DNA of 64,000 nucleotides from Halichoerus grypus (taxonomy: Eukaryota > Chordata > Mammalia > Carnivora > Phocidae), in the NCBI RefSeq assembly GCF_964656455.1, contig NC_135717.1:11623033-11687032 (forward strand), written 5' to 3'. Positions within the stretch are counted from its first letter, which is position 1; the number at the start of each line of letters is the position of its first letter. This document shows positions 10,131 to 20,658 of this stretch, piece by piece. Both the position numbers and the translations under genes were made by a program. Below the pieces are notes generated by a model that was not told where the DNA came from, did no database searches, and saw only the letters and a program-made list of their open reading frames with translations.

Positions 10131-12829
10131 AAATACTTGTTTGCATTGCTGCTGAGCAAACTCCTGTTCTTCCCTGTCTCCCAACCCTCTCCTACTAAGG
10201 CTTATCAAAGTATCCTGAAGTCAAAACATCCTTGGCATATGTGGATTTTCTTTTTTTTTTTTTTCTTTTAACTACATGAGAGGCTATGTTTTAGGTATAG
10301 AAACACCCTTACAGGCCCAAATCCGGGAGCCAGAGGGGACCCAGAGAGTCCAAGTCTTAGAGAAGTCAAGAAATTGTGGGAAAGCCTTGGATTTCCCCAG
10401 GCTGGAGTCAGGAGGGAGGCGCCCCTGGCCAGACCTCCGGGCCTGGAGAGGCCTACTGACAGCCGGTAAGATCTGGAAGTCTCCAGGCTGGCCTAGTTAA
10501 TAACAGCGGCACTTTGCAATTGCAGTGATTCTGGAGGATGGGGGTGGGGAGTAGAAGAAAGGGCACCATGTGAACTGGAAAATGAACAGGCACAGTCTCT
10601 TATCTGAGCTGGGCCATGAACTCCGGCTTTGACCTTGACCAAGTGCCTGCATTTCACGGTCCTTTCTGCTCTAAAATCCTATGCTTCTAACTCTAGACTT
10701 GCACATTTCTTTGACCTTTCCCAAAGAAAACCTCATTTCTGAGCAAGGGGAGCCAGTCTGCCGTCAGCAGGCTTCCCAACCACCTGTATTCCTGAATCCC
10801 AACATAGGTAGTAGATCCTGCCAGAAATACAGGGATCCTTCTACTTCAGGGATCACCAAGATGCCTGCTCTGGAGGGCTGATTAAGCTCCCGCCCTCCCC
10901 TGGGGGCTGGCCATGGCCAGGACCTACCTATAACGCCGTGGTAACTGTTCCACAGAGTGGACAGAAAGAGCGCCAACAGCCGTCAGTCGGGCCCAGGCCA
11001 GCAGCAGCCACAGAAGCATCATGCATGGTGAAATGATCGCTGACTTTCATTCATCTCTCCAGGGCCCCCTGAGGTCAGAGATGTTTAAACAGCAGTGGAA
11101 GGTTGAACTTGCTCACCAGGCCAGCTCAGCTAATCTACTCCCCATGGGCTGCAGGCTTCTTCCGTCATGGCCAAACCACCAGGTGAGCAACAGGTGAACT
11201 GCAAGGTGTGCAAATATTTGGCTTCATCCATGATCAAATAAATCATTTTTTCCTTTCCCTGAGCTCTAGGAAAACCCAGCAAAGCTCCCGGACCTGCCCG
11301 GCCGCAGAGATTTATGCACGTGTGGCATCCCCATGCTTAAAGGAAATGCAAGGCTCTAAAGAAAGTCCATTTTTACGCACACACAAATTACGACTGGGAT
11401 CTCAAAACTTCACTTTTTCAGGAACACTTCTTCTCTAAAGATGTTAGCCGGTGCAAAGTAATAGGTAATATTACACATGGAAATAAAATATCTTTACAGG
11501 ATGAGTTAGAGTAAGGTTTTGTTTTCAAAACCTCTCTGCCATAATTATTTGGATTCAGGTTGGCTGGGTAAGGGAAGCAGCTCGAGGCTTTCACATTTTT
11601 TAGGAAGCTCTAGATGCTGGACCCTCAAGCAGCTACACAGAAGAAAACTAAGGCCACCTTTCCCATCACACCCCGGGGCGGCCAGAGGAAGCCTTGCTGT
11701 GCTTCCCACACGGTGTCCAGTCTCCTGTTCTGATTCTTTCCAAATGATGACTAGCTTGGTAACCAGGGGAAAACATTTCGTCAGATTGTTTTGCGGGCTT
11801 CATAGTTTCAGAAAATTCAACTATTGCCTATTTTCTGCAAATTTAACTCAGTGGGTTTATGCATTTGGGGTACGGCTCCTAAATCGTGCTTCAATAGTGC
11901 AAAGGCAGGAACGATGTGGGAATTCATGGGTTTTGGGTGATTTTTAAAAAATCTCAGCCCTTCCCTCCTCCCTCAAGTTACAGGGCCGCCTGCTACCTTG
12001 TCTTCCTCCTCCTCCTCCTTCTGGACTCTCTTCAAGAAGGGCATGACAGTGATCCACTCCCAAGGGGACACCGGCATGTACTGGGTCCAGCCAAGATGTG
12101 GGGAGCCTGTTATTGGCAGCAACATCATGAAACCACCCACCAGAGCGAGAACGCTCTATGCTTGTCCACAATCACTACACCAGGGACAGAAAGGATCCTC
12201 CTTTTGGATTGTGGTCTTAGAACACAGCACGCTCCTTACTTCCAAACTGTGTGCAGCTATCCTCCACAGTGAATAATCCACATTCTCGAACCCAGATAAC
12301 CATGTGGGACTTGCAGGTGGCTTTATCACAATGACCCAAATATCAGGACACCAGGGCACAGAACCTTCCTTCCCATGTACATACAATTGTCAATTTCTTT
12401 GGACCAGATCTCTCCAAAAGACACAAGTCCTCTCTCTCCAGACCACAAACACTCAACCAGGTTCTGATGATAGATCCAACAGACCTTAGTTTCTAGAGCC
12501 TTCCGTGACTGGATTCATTCACCTCTATCAGTTCTCTTAACTTCCTGCTTTGTCTAAATCCTTATGCTGGTTACCTCCAAACCTTCTGTGGACACCTCAT
12601 GTCTGCCTCCGAGCCTCACGGGGCTGCCTGGCTCATTCCCCTTCTAATTCCTTCCGAGTGATTGTAAAGCGACCAATTCACAAAGCCATGTCTGCTGCAA
12701 CGTGCTTGGAAAATGTCTAGCTACTTCAAAAAAATGGGGCAGCGATATACCCACAACACAGTGGACAAAGCACAGTGATAATCCAGGATAGAGAAAGGTC
12801 ATGGTGGGGTCAAGGGGAAGTAGCCTGCA
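10131..12829. other. Unique sequence, no gene seen
   Basis: Overlapping short frames such as plus-strand 11519-11947 (142 codons) have no recognisable protein and no conserved motif. A (CCT)n run lies at 12002-12020 and a T-rich run at 10250-10268. A weak MIR-like trace may lie near 10580-10680. Confidence 0.45.
12002..12020. repeat. (TCC)n short microsatellite
   Basis: Six consecutive TCC units in otherwise unique sequence. Confidence 0.85.
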
Positions 12830-12990
12830 GTGTATCAAGCATCTACTATGTACCAGATATTTGTTTAAAACCTTATTCTTTTTAGACCTAGCAACAACCA
12901 AGTGAGTCAAGCCAAGTTATCTCTGTGCGGTAGCTGAGGATTCGGAGTCTCAGGGAAGTTAGGGAGCTGCGGAAGATCATGCACTAGCCT
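12830..12990 (-). mobile_element. MIR SINE, minus strand
   Basis: Inverted MIR: CATCTACTATGTACCAGATA, a decayed region, then GTAGCTGAGGATTCGGAGTC and GAAGTTAGGGAGCTGCGG, corresponding to the complement of the MIR core. Confidence 0.65.
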
Positions 12991-13199
12991 GACCAAGGTC
13001 TCTCTGACTTTTTGTAAAAGATCTCGGCTCACAATATGGGACTGGGCCTGGATGCCCCTCCACTTGGCTCCCTCCACTTTGCTCCTCCTGCCCCTGTCAA
13101 GTCAGGTTCCTGAGATGCCTCAGAAATATAAATTTAACATCCCATGAAAGTGTTTCATTCAGAGGAGGTGGGGGCATGGAGCATACATGTTCTTACTCG

Positions 13200-14215
13200 T
13201 GAGCTTTTTATTATGAAATAATTATGGATGAACGGGAAGTCACAAAGATAGCACAGGGGGGTTCCATGTACCCTGCACCCCGCTTCCCCCCAGTTGAACA
13301 AGTTTTTACACTAATAATCGTGCTATTGGTCAGTTGCAAATATATCCTAATTTCCCGTAAGATTTCTCCTTTGTCCCACGAAATATCTAAAAGTAAAATT
13401 TTAAATTGCAAATATATGGAATTTCCGCAACTTATTTTTTATGGTATCTAATTTAATTGTAGACATTAAAATGCAGTGTTTATGTTATTCTTTGATATTT
13501 TCAGAGATTTGCCTTATGGCTTAATCAATGGTCAGTTTTTGCGAACATGCCATGTATGCTAGAAATAAATATATATTCACTAATTACTGGGTATGGAGTA
13601 TGCCTTTTGTACCTTAGAGAGTTTCAAAAGATATTTAAATTATCTATGTCCTTCTGTGTTTGGGTCTGTTGAATCTAATACCGATAGTGATGCAAAATCT
13701 CCAGAATCATTATGGATTTGTCCACTTCTCCATATAATTCAATCAAGTTTTGCCTTTATATTTTTTGAGACTATTATTATTTCAAGTTTGAAATTGTTAT
13801 AGATTTCTAAAGAAATGCTATTTTAACATCATGTAGACTGCATCATTATGCCTAATTCTTCTCTTTGCCTTAGAAAGTATTTGTCCAATGTGAAGGTGAC
13901 AATTTTCTCTCGCTTAGTAGGTGGCTTGTCTATCTTTTCCATCCGAATACTTTCAACGTCTCTGTGTCTTTAGGTTTGATGTATGTCTCCTGTATCGTGC
14001 ACTCGGATGGGTTTTCCTTTTTTCATTCAGTCTCTCGTTGTCTGCCTCTCAACTTACGAGTCCACTTACAGTGAGTGTGCAAACTGATTTTTATGTATTC
14101 ATTTTTTACTATTCTATTTTATGTTTTCTCATCATTGTTTTTATGCTTTTTAATGTTTCCATTCCTGCATCCTTAATCATTTTCCTTTATGCTTTTATTT
14201 CCGTCTGCTGATTAG
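13200..14215 (-). mobile_element. Old L1 fragment, coding strand minus
   Basis: AT-rich, with signature antisense L1 phrases TTTGATGTATGTCTCCTG, GCACTCGGATGGGTTTTCC and the left part GTTCCATGTACCCTGCACCC known from old L1 sequence. No intact coding frame survives. It is truncated at both ends with no visible target-site duplication. Confidence 0.6.
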
Positions 14216-14889
14216 AAGTTACATACTCAGTTTCTCAGTGTTCAGTGGTCACAATTTTAACATGTCTACTCGGCTAACCAAGACCTCAAGTTAATCCATA
14301 TCTCTACCCTCCTCCTAAACAAGTAGATGGCCTTCATTCTGATTACCCCCTCTTGCCCATGTGAGACTGCAGATTAGCATTAGAATTCCTTCTTCCGGGT
14401 GAGAAGCCCAGGATCTGTGGTCATCATATGTCCTGATGTGTGAAGAAAGCTGATGAGAGAACAGAAAGTCAACATGCAGACAGAAACCAAGATAACAGAT
14501 GGGAAAGTTTCTGGCAGAAACTGAATTCCTGGCTGCGATCGTTGGAGAACTTGAGCATCTTCCTTGCCCTTCCAGTGGGAAGAGCTTTCTCCATCCATCT
14601 TAGAACTCATGTCCTGGGCTTTGGTCTGATTGGACAATTCCAGTCACAGGTCTTTTCCTTAGCCAATCCTCCACTCATAGGGGCAGGACTTTACTGAGTA
14701 ATAGAGGAAGAGGAGAGTGGTGCCATTTTCTCCTGGATGATGTGGGCCACCATAGGGGAATGGTGGATCTCCACCACGCACACACACATGAACATGGCAT
14801 GGTGTCATGAAGAGAAGGAGAAATTGCTACCTGGGAGCTCCCAAAGCAGACGTCCACCCCTCAGATAAAGAGGCAGTTCATTGTGGGCT
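14216..14889. other. Unassigned sequence, possibly an LTR relic
   Basis: The stretch around 14590-14760 (TCTGATTGGACAATTCCAG, GCCAATCCTCCACTCATAGG) resembles the 3' part of an old interspersed repeat that I cannot name. No gene is supported. Confidence 0.35.
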
Positions 14890-15280
14890 AGGTATATTTT
14901 ATTCATTCACTTATGTGTTCATTTAGATGGTATTTAGCCATTCATTCAAATATGAAATACTTGCATTTCAGGCCTCAGGAAGAACTAAAAGTTAGGCAGT
15001 GTGGCCCCAGAAGGATTCAAGTTTGCGGCTGGCAGACAAAGAGTACTGGATTAAAGTAATTTCTGTAATCGGGGTATGAGTAAGGGGCTAATGGAAATAA
15101 AGTAGAGGTAGATCCTGGAAGACCTTCCCAATGGAAGTTAATGCTTGGGGTGAGTACTGTAGGGTAAACACACCTTCTTCAGTTGAAAGCAGCAGGACAA
15201 AGGCGTTATATTCCCCTTGTGGGGGGCACAGCATCAGCAAAGGCTCAGAGCGTGAAAGGCTCAGTTCTCAGGTCAGAGAA
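14890..15280 (-). mobile_element. L2 LINE 3' fragment, minus strand
   Basis: Starts with an inverted L2 tail (TTCATTCACTTATGTGTTCA) and continues with CATCAGCAAAGGCTCAGAGCG, a block typical of the L2 3' region. Strongly diverged. Confidence 0.55.
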
Positions 15281-15419
15281 CGTCTCTGCCATCTTTCGGT
15301 AATTTTCACATCAGAATTCTACATCATGTGCTTCAAACCATTCCCAGTTCTAGCCACCCATCCACTGTTATCTGCATCCTCAGAACACTGTAGCTTTGTT
15401 CAACGAGTTCTCGGTTTCA

Positions 15420-15485
15420 GCCCGCAACCTCCCATTTTATCAGTGAGACAACTGAGGTCCCAGAGAGGTGTAGCCCCTTGCGCCA
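15420..15485 (-). mobile_element. MIR core fragment, minus strand
   Basis: CCCATTTTATCAGTGAGACA, ACTGAGGTCCCAGAGAGG and the following GTAGCCCCTTGCGCCA match the inverted MIR core; the rest is lost. Confidence 0.65.
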
Positions 15486-15722
15486 ATTTATGAAACTGTC
15501 TTGTCTTCTTAGGCAAAAGCAGAAGCTCATTGAGGGCTCAATTCTTGTCTGAATCCTACCCCTGATGAGGTTAGCCCAAGACTCTGCAATCAGTGAGTAA
15601 CTGATTAATACCAGAATGAATTACTGATGAGGCTGAAGGTCAACTTTCGGCCTGTGCCCTGAGATACAGACTGGGAAGCTCTTTAAAGGGGAAGTTAATG
15701 GTAATAAAATAAGTAACAGTCT

Positions 15723-15845
15723 GGGGCTCCTGGCTGGCTCAGTTGGAAGAGCGTGCGACTCTTGATCTCGGGGTCATGGGTTCGAGCCCCACTTTGGGTG
15801 TAGAGATTACTTAAGTAAAAATAAAACTTAAAAAAAAAAAAAAAA
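15723..15845 (+). mobile_element. Short CAN SINE, tRNA-like head only
   Basis: A compact tRNA-Lys-like unit: A box in TGGCTCAGTTGGAAGAGCG, perfect RNA polymerase III B box GGTTCGAGCCC at 15779-15789, a short GTGTAGAGATTACTTAAG linker and a poly(A) tail. It lacks the CT-rich body of the longer copies. A second, longer CAN SINE follows 5 bp later in the same orientation. Confidence 0.9.
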
Positions 15846-15850
15846 CACCT

Positions 15851-16052
15851 GGGGCACCTGTGTGGCTCAGTCAGTTAAGGATCTGACTCTTGGTTTCGGC
15901 TCAGGTCATGATCTCAGGGTCATGGGATTGAGCCCCATGTAGGGCAGGCTCCGCACTGAGTGTGGAATCTACTTGGGATTCTCTCTCCTTCTCCCCCTCC
16001 CCCTGCTCACATGCACATGCACTTGCACTCTCTCTCTCTCTCAAAAAAAAAA
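15851..16052 (+). mobile_element. CAN SINE, older GACTCTTGG-type subfamily
   Basis: GGGGCACCTGTGTGGCTCAG head, ATCTCAGGGTCATGGGATTG, GCTCCGCACTGAGTGTGGAA and a CT-rich stretch ending in poly(A). Older body type than the TGCCTTCGGCTC copies. Its position directly at the poly(A) tail of the previous SINE suggests insertion into that tail. Confidence 0.92.
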
Positions 16053-16089
16053 CCCCAAAAACCTAAGTCATTTAATGGATGTTGCCAGC

Positions 16090-16270
16090 TCAAAACTGCA
16101 CCAAGTGCTTTTCATGTATTTCTTTCCATTCTTAGAATGCCTGTATGAAAGGCATTATAACCAGTCCCAACAATAACACTTAGCCCCATTTAATGGAGGA
16201 AGCTGAGGCTTAGTCTCGTTATACTGCTTGCCCTGTGTCATATGGGTGGTTCACGGTGGAATTCAGATTG
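16090..16270 (-). mobile_element. MIR SINE, minus strand
   Basis: CCAAGTGCTTTTCATGTATT, CCCCATTTAATGGAGGAAGC, TGAGGCTTAG and a degraded TGCCCTGTGTCATATGGGTGG follow the inverted MIR order from 3' end to head. Confidence 0.75.
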
Positions 16271-16639
16271 GACCTGGGGCTGTCTGCTTCTGGGACACCT
16301 CCTCTCCACTTCTACCTCGCAAGCCTTCTTGCAGATGGTGCTCTCCGACAACCGAAAAATGGCTCAGACATGGGAAATGCAATTTACACCTTCATCTCTG
16401 CCTCTCAGCGTAATGACCTGTACACCCTCCAAGACCTTTCCTGGAAAGAAGTTGCTCATCTGTTCTGGAAATCTGAGCAAACGTGGAACCATTTCTACAG
16501 GAGAAGTCCAGGCAGCTGGGCTTTCCAGATGTGACCCTTCCCAAGACAAACCAATCTATGTCGCCAGCCTCCACTCAACAATCTTGCTGATGCTGCTTCC
16601 TCAGAAGGGATTTCGGGGATGAGAAGTCACCATCCCCCC
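16271..16639. other. Unique sequence, no gene seen
   Basis: Three frames overlap at 16235-16622, none resembling a known protein; their starts lie in the MIR. Confidence 0.45.
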
Positions 16640-16900
16640 TCTTCCCCCAATTTCTCTTAAGCAGGGCTATGCTCTGGGCAGCTCTCCAGACCCTAGAGAT
16701 CCAATGATGGCCCAACATGGCGCCTGTCTTCAAGAAACCATCTAGGGACAGAGTCGGGCATGTAGATTGTAACTACGACAGAGCAGGAGAGAAGTTGCAA
16801 TCCATGTATTACAACAAGAACAGCAAGGAGAAGGAGAGCCACTAACCTTGAAGGGCTTCCTGGGCGCCCAGCACTGTATCGAGGGCTTTAACATGCATGA
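16640..16900 (-). mobile_element. L2 3' fragment followed by MIR 3' piece, minus strand
   Basis: CTAGAGATCCAATGATGGCCC with CTGTCTTCAAGAAACCATC recalls the inverted L2 3' end. CAGCACTGTATCGAGGGC and AACATGCATGAACTGCC recall an inverted MIR 3' end. Boundaries are approximate. Confidence 0.45.
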
Positions 16901-16902
16901 AC

Positions 16903-17220
16903 TGCCTTAGCTCAGGCTGTTACAACAGAACACCACAGGCTGGATGGCTTGAACAGAAACATTGATTTCTCACAGATCTGAAGGCTGAGAAGTCCAAGAT
17001 CAAGGAGCCGGCAGATCTAAAGTCTGGTAAGAACCAGCTTCCTAGCTTGTCAACGGTCACCTTCTCGTTGCTGCTCAGACAGGAGAGCACAGAGAGACAG
17101 GGCTTGTGTCTCTTATAAGGGCACTAATTCCATTCAGGAGGGTTCCACCCTTAGGACCTAATCACTTCCACCTCCAAATATCATCACTTTGGAGGGTTAG
17201 GATTTCAACATACGAAGTGG
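16903..17220 (-). mobile_element. MLT1-like MaLR LTR, minus strand
   Basis: Reads as the complement of an MLT1 LTR: CAGGCTGTTACAACAGAACA, TGGCTTGAACAGAAACATTG, TCTTATAAGGGCACTAATTC and GGACCTAATCACTTCCACCT, ending near GGATTTCAACATACGAAG. A solitary, long-inactive LTR with no internal region attached. Confidence 0.75.
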
Positions 17221-17247
17221 TGGGGTTAGGGGAGGTGTGGGGGGTGG
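17219..17247 (+). other. Potential G-quadruplex motif
   Basis: GG, GGGG, GGGG, GG, GGGGGG runs in 29 bases just beyond the LTR end. Sequence pattern only. Confidence 0.4.
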
Positions 17248-17264
17248 ATCACAAATATTTAGTG

Positions 17265-17425
17265 CATAGTATTACCTATTTCTTCTCCATAACATATTTG
17301 AAGAAGGTACCTTTAGCATCTGCTCTATACTTTCTACACATTTTACACAGGCACAGAAAGGTTAAGTCATTGCCCACGACCATAATAAATGGCGAGCTGC
17401 AGATAAGATGGAGGCTGGCTGAACC
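17265..17425 (-). mobile_element. MIR SINE, minus strand
   Basis: AGTATTACCTATTTCTTCTCC, CATTTTACACAGGCACAGAA and AGGTTAAGTCATTGCCCACG match the inverted MIR core with its usual decay. Confidence 0.75.
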
Positions 17426-17663
17426 CCAAAACCAGCTCTGTAACTGCACCCATGCACTGAATCCTACATGCGTGATGCTTTGGGAATCCAGTGGAGACAG
17501 CAATGCTGCCTTTCAAGGATGGAAGGAACCACGAAGGTGCCAAGGAGCATAAGGATGTGTGATTGAGGGCACAGTGGGGCAGGGTGCCTCGGGATCATAT
17601 TGCAAGGCCCTAGCAGAGTCTGTGACAGGAGAAGTAGCAGGAGATTTCCTGGGAGGCACATGA

Positions 17664-17885
17664 ATTTCCCAGTGTTAAAGACAGAGCTCTGATGGTGGAA
17701 TATCTAGGTTTGACTCCTGGATGTGCTACTTAGCACGTACGTAACCTACACCCCAAATTTCCATCTATGTAAAATGAGAATAATGATAGCTCTTACTTTT
17801 TAGGGTCTCAGAGAAAAATCAAATGAGATAATCCATATAAATGCTAACCATCCCGCAGTGCATATGGTAAGTGTGGAATACACGT
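17664..17885 (+). mobile_element. MIR SINE, plus strand, near full length
   Basis: AGAGCTCTGATGGTGGAATA, TTTGACTCCTGGATGTGCTA, ATGTAAAATGAGAATAATGA and AATGAGATAATCCATATAAA follow the complete sense MIR order. A CAN SINE inserted just beyond its 3' end. Confidence 0.8.
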
Positions 17886-17892
17886 TAGCCTA

Positions 17893-18032
17893 GGGGCGCC
17901 TGGGTGGTTCCGTCAGTTAAGCGTCTGACTCTCAATTTCGGCTCAGGTCATGATCTCAGGGTTGTGAGATCGAGCCCCATGTGAGATCCCTCTCTCTCTC
18001 TCTCTAAAAAATAAATAAATAAATAAATAAAT
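17893..18032 (+). mobile_element. CAN SINE with internal deletion
   Basis: GGGGCGCCTGGGTGG head, ATCTCAGGGTTGTGAGATCG, then a jump straight to the (CT)n run and (AAAT)n tail: about 60 bp of the usual body is missing. The 9-bp duplication GTTAGCCTA flanks it exactly (17884-17892 and 18033-18041). Confidence 0.93.
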
Positions 18033-18099
18033 GTTAGCCTAAGAAAAAACAGAAAGTGACTTTCACTGCGAGACCTAACAAATGAGTAATAGGGCTGAG

Positions 18100-18715
18100 T
18101 CAGATCAACAGAGGAAAGAGTGGGGGAAGAGGTGTAACATGCAAAAGTAAAGCAAGTGACAATATTCAGAGACAAGAGAAATCCAAGGCTCAAGACTGGG
18201 TCCCGGCAGGTGAAGAGAAGGAGGGGGAACAGGGAAGGATGAAGATCCCCATGGAAGGCTCAGCAAAGGTGTGCTCACGAGGTGCCCTGCAGGGCAGGCC
18301 AACGACAGAGGATCTTAGATGAAGCACAGTGGGGTCATACTGTTCCCCATTTAAGCAGGGAGGGTCACGATCAGGTTTTTCCAGTAATCCAGGCTACAGG
18401 TGGTGGTGGTGTGGACTAAGGCAGGAGACATAAGGAGAAGTGGGTGGATCCAGGGGAGAACTGGATGGATCCGGGATGTGTTGAGGACTGGATGAGTGAT
18501 TCGGTTCTGGGAAGAGTGAGGGAAGCATTGCTATGACAGCCGGGCTGTGGTTTGGGTAACAGGCAAGTGGAGGTACCTAAGAGAGAAGCCTGGTGGGGAG
18601 GTTCTGGGGTGCCGATGAGACATCCAGGTGGAGCCTCCACGGGGAGCGATGGACACCAGGCTAGAGCTCAGCAGAGGGGTCTGGGCAATTTGAGAATCAT
18701 GGCAGATTTATGTCA
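18100..18715 (-). mobile_element. L2 LINE fragment, minus strand
   Basis: Contains CAGTAATCCAGGCTACAGG, TGGACTAAGGCAGGAGAC, AGACATCCAGGTGGAGCC and AGCTCAGCAGAGGGGTCTGG, the antisense of the L2 reverse-transcriptase 3' half. All frames are broken. Confidence 0.72.
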
Positions 18716-18784
18716 GTTGCCCGTCTCCATATCTTTTCTATCCCCACTTCTTTGCAAGGCAGCTCGGACTAAAAAAAGTGCTTT

Positions 18785-19045
18785 CTCCAGCTTAAGATTT
18801 GGTTAATGAGATAGAACAGAAGTATAAGGAAACTGTCAGGTCGTCTTTTTTGCTGCCTGGGATGCAGATGTGATGGCTGGAACCTCAAGGATCCATCTTT
18901 GATCATGAGGTAGAAGTCAGGCTCTGAGGTTGTTGGGGCAGAAGGATGAATACTTGTATCCCTGATGGCTTTGTGGAGCTGGCAACAGCCCTCAATGGCC
19001 CACCTCTAGAACTCACTGACCTACTATAAAAGAGATGCCTATAAA
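18785..19045 (+). mobile_element. MLT1-like MaLR LTR fragment, plus strand
   Basis: GATGGCTGGAACCTCAAGG, GATCATGAGGTAGAAGTCAG and GTATCCCTGATGGCTTTGTGG with CCCACCTCTAGAACTCACTG follow the 3' part of older MLT1 LTRs. Confidence 0.55.
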
Positions 19046-19254
19046 AGGGACTGAAAAGGAGCCAAGATGAGATTGTTGAGAATGAAGGGGGCTGATGTCC
19101 AAGGAAGGCCAGAGCAGGTGTAGGTAGATGAGGCCCAAGTGAATTCCCTGAGCCAAAGACCCTCCCTCTGTTGTGTGTCCCTGTGTAGGGGAATGAGCAA
19201 AGAAGGGGGCTCAACACAGACCCCAGGGATGAAGGCCTCAGACCTCCTCAAGCC

Positions 19255-19735
19255 AAATACTTCAATGTCATTCAGTCCTGACGGTTAGAAACCTTTTCCT
19301 CGTGTGAAAACAAAATCTGCCTTCCCATGATTCCTACCCATAGCCTCATAAAGACACACTGAATAAAACCTACACCCTCAGCTTCAAGATAGGCCTTCTA
19401 ACCTTTAAAGATGACAGTCTTATTCTCCCTTCCTCCCAGATGAAGACTCATTAACTGCCTCTCAAACATTCACACCACTCAAATTCCAGATCCTTTACAG
19501 TGCTTGTTACCCTCTTCTAAATGGACATCACCTTGTTAACATCCCCAAGTGGGCACAAGCTAAATCAGGCTGATGAGTCCTGCAGCCCATCACCTCCCTG
19601 GATGGGCACTGCACCCCTATTAATGTGGCCAGAGTGGCATGGGTTTATTCAGGACCTGATCACCCCGGGGCCTATGTTGAGCTTGAGGCTTTTGTTAAGT
19701 CAGCTCATCCATCAAGCACAAACACGTTGACATCC
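19255..19735 (-). mobile_element. CR1/L3-like LINE 3' fragment, minus strand
   Basis: TTAGAAACCTTTTCCTCGTG, CAAAATCTGCCTTCC, CACCCCTATTAATGTGGCC and ATGTTGAGCTTGAGGC resemble the antisense of the ancient CR1/L3 coding 3' region. If right, this is among the oldest recognisable material in the window. Confidence 0.5.
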
Positions 19736-19739
19736 TTTT

Positions 19740-20109
19740 AAATGACAGCCAACCTCTCTGCAGAAGTAGGCAGAGAGATTAGATCCCAAAAGGTAGCTCG
19801 GAGATGTTCCCTGTGTTGGGTTGGAAATCAATTTTAATCTCTTGCCTATTATGTCAGAATGAAGCAGCCCCTAGACTATAGCAGACTCATTAGCAAAACA
19901 AATGACACGCGGCCCCCAACCCTCCAAAGCATTCCCAGCTGCCTGCGTTCCTCGGGTGACAAAGACCATTGGCGTCAAAGTTTCAACAAGTGGTGCTGGG
20001 CAATAGAACAGTGAGTACCCTAAAAATGTCTCCTTCAAAACCACATTCACAGAATGAGAAGAAACTCTAGAACTGTGTCTAAGAGGCCTCGCAAAGGAAT
20101 GAAAAGACC
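19740..20109. other. Unique sequence, no gene seen
   Basis: No named repeat or exon. Confidence 0.4.
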
Positions 20110-20255
20110 ACAGATTTCCTAATTTAAAAATCACGGCTTCCTGACCCCGCTGTAGTGGAAACTGGGTCCAGGGCCCACGATCTCTCTTTGGCCTCAATTC
20201 CTTTATCTACAAAAAGGGATTCTAATATCTGCTTTGTCATATCTGCTTCCATCTT
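20110..20255 (+). mobile_element. MIR-like fragment, plus strand
   Basis: CTTTGGCCTCAATTCCTTTA with TCTACAAAAAGGGATTCTAA is a decayed sense MIR core. A further MIR-like scrap (TTGCCTATTAAATGGGCATC) lies near 20530. Confidence 0.5.
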
Positions 20256-20597
20256 AATATCAGCTTCTTGAGAACGGGATGACGTCAGCACTTGATCCAA
20301 TGAGAATCACCCAGGGTTGGCAACCATTAGCATAAATGGTCTCTGCCAACCTTCTGCCTGGGGCGGGCCTCGTCTCCATGGCAACCCTTCCAAGGGGATC
20401 CTGGTCCCTACCCCAGTGCCCTGGAAGGTGCCAATGCACAGAAATGCGTGCTCAATGGTGGGATGCGATGACAGGAACCCCAATACCGCATGCATGGCAG
20501 AAAGAGCACAGGCACTCACGCTGTACCCTTGCCTATTAAATGGGCATCATTATTATGGACCTCAGACGCTGCAAGCAATGGTGGACGCATAAAGCAC

Positions 20598-20658
20598 ATT
20601 TGCTTTTTCACTACACTCCCCTGCAATTTGCTTTTTCACTACACTCCCCTGGAATTTG
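20598..20658. repeat. 28-bp tandem duplication with partial third copy
   Basis: ATTTGCTTTTTCACTACACT plus TCCCCTG is repeated at an offset of 28 bases, with one interior difference and a truncated third start (AATTTG). A near-identical local duplication. Confidence 0.9.

Noticed and set aside
11519..11947. 142-codon plus-strand frame
   Set aside because: No known domain, no flanking splice signals that fit, and competing frames nearby; expected by chance in 64 kb.
15723..15845. tRNA gene (good A and B boxes)
   Set aside because: It lacks a paired acceptor stem, continues into a SINE linker and poly(A), and matches the head of other CAN SINEs in the window.
16903..17220. Endogenous retrovirus with internal genes
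   Set aside because: The LTRs in this window are solitary MaLR-type LTRs; no gag, pol or env-like sequence lies between any pair.
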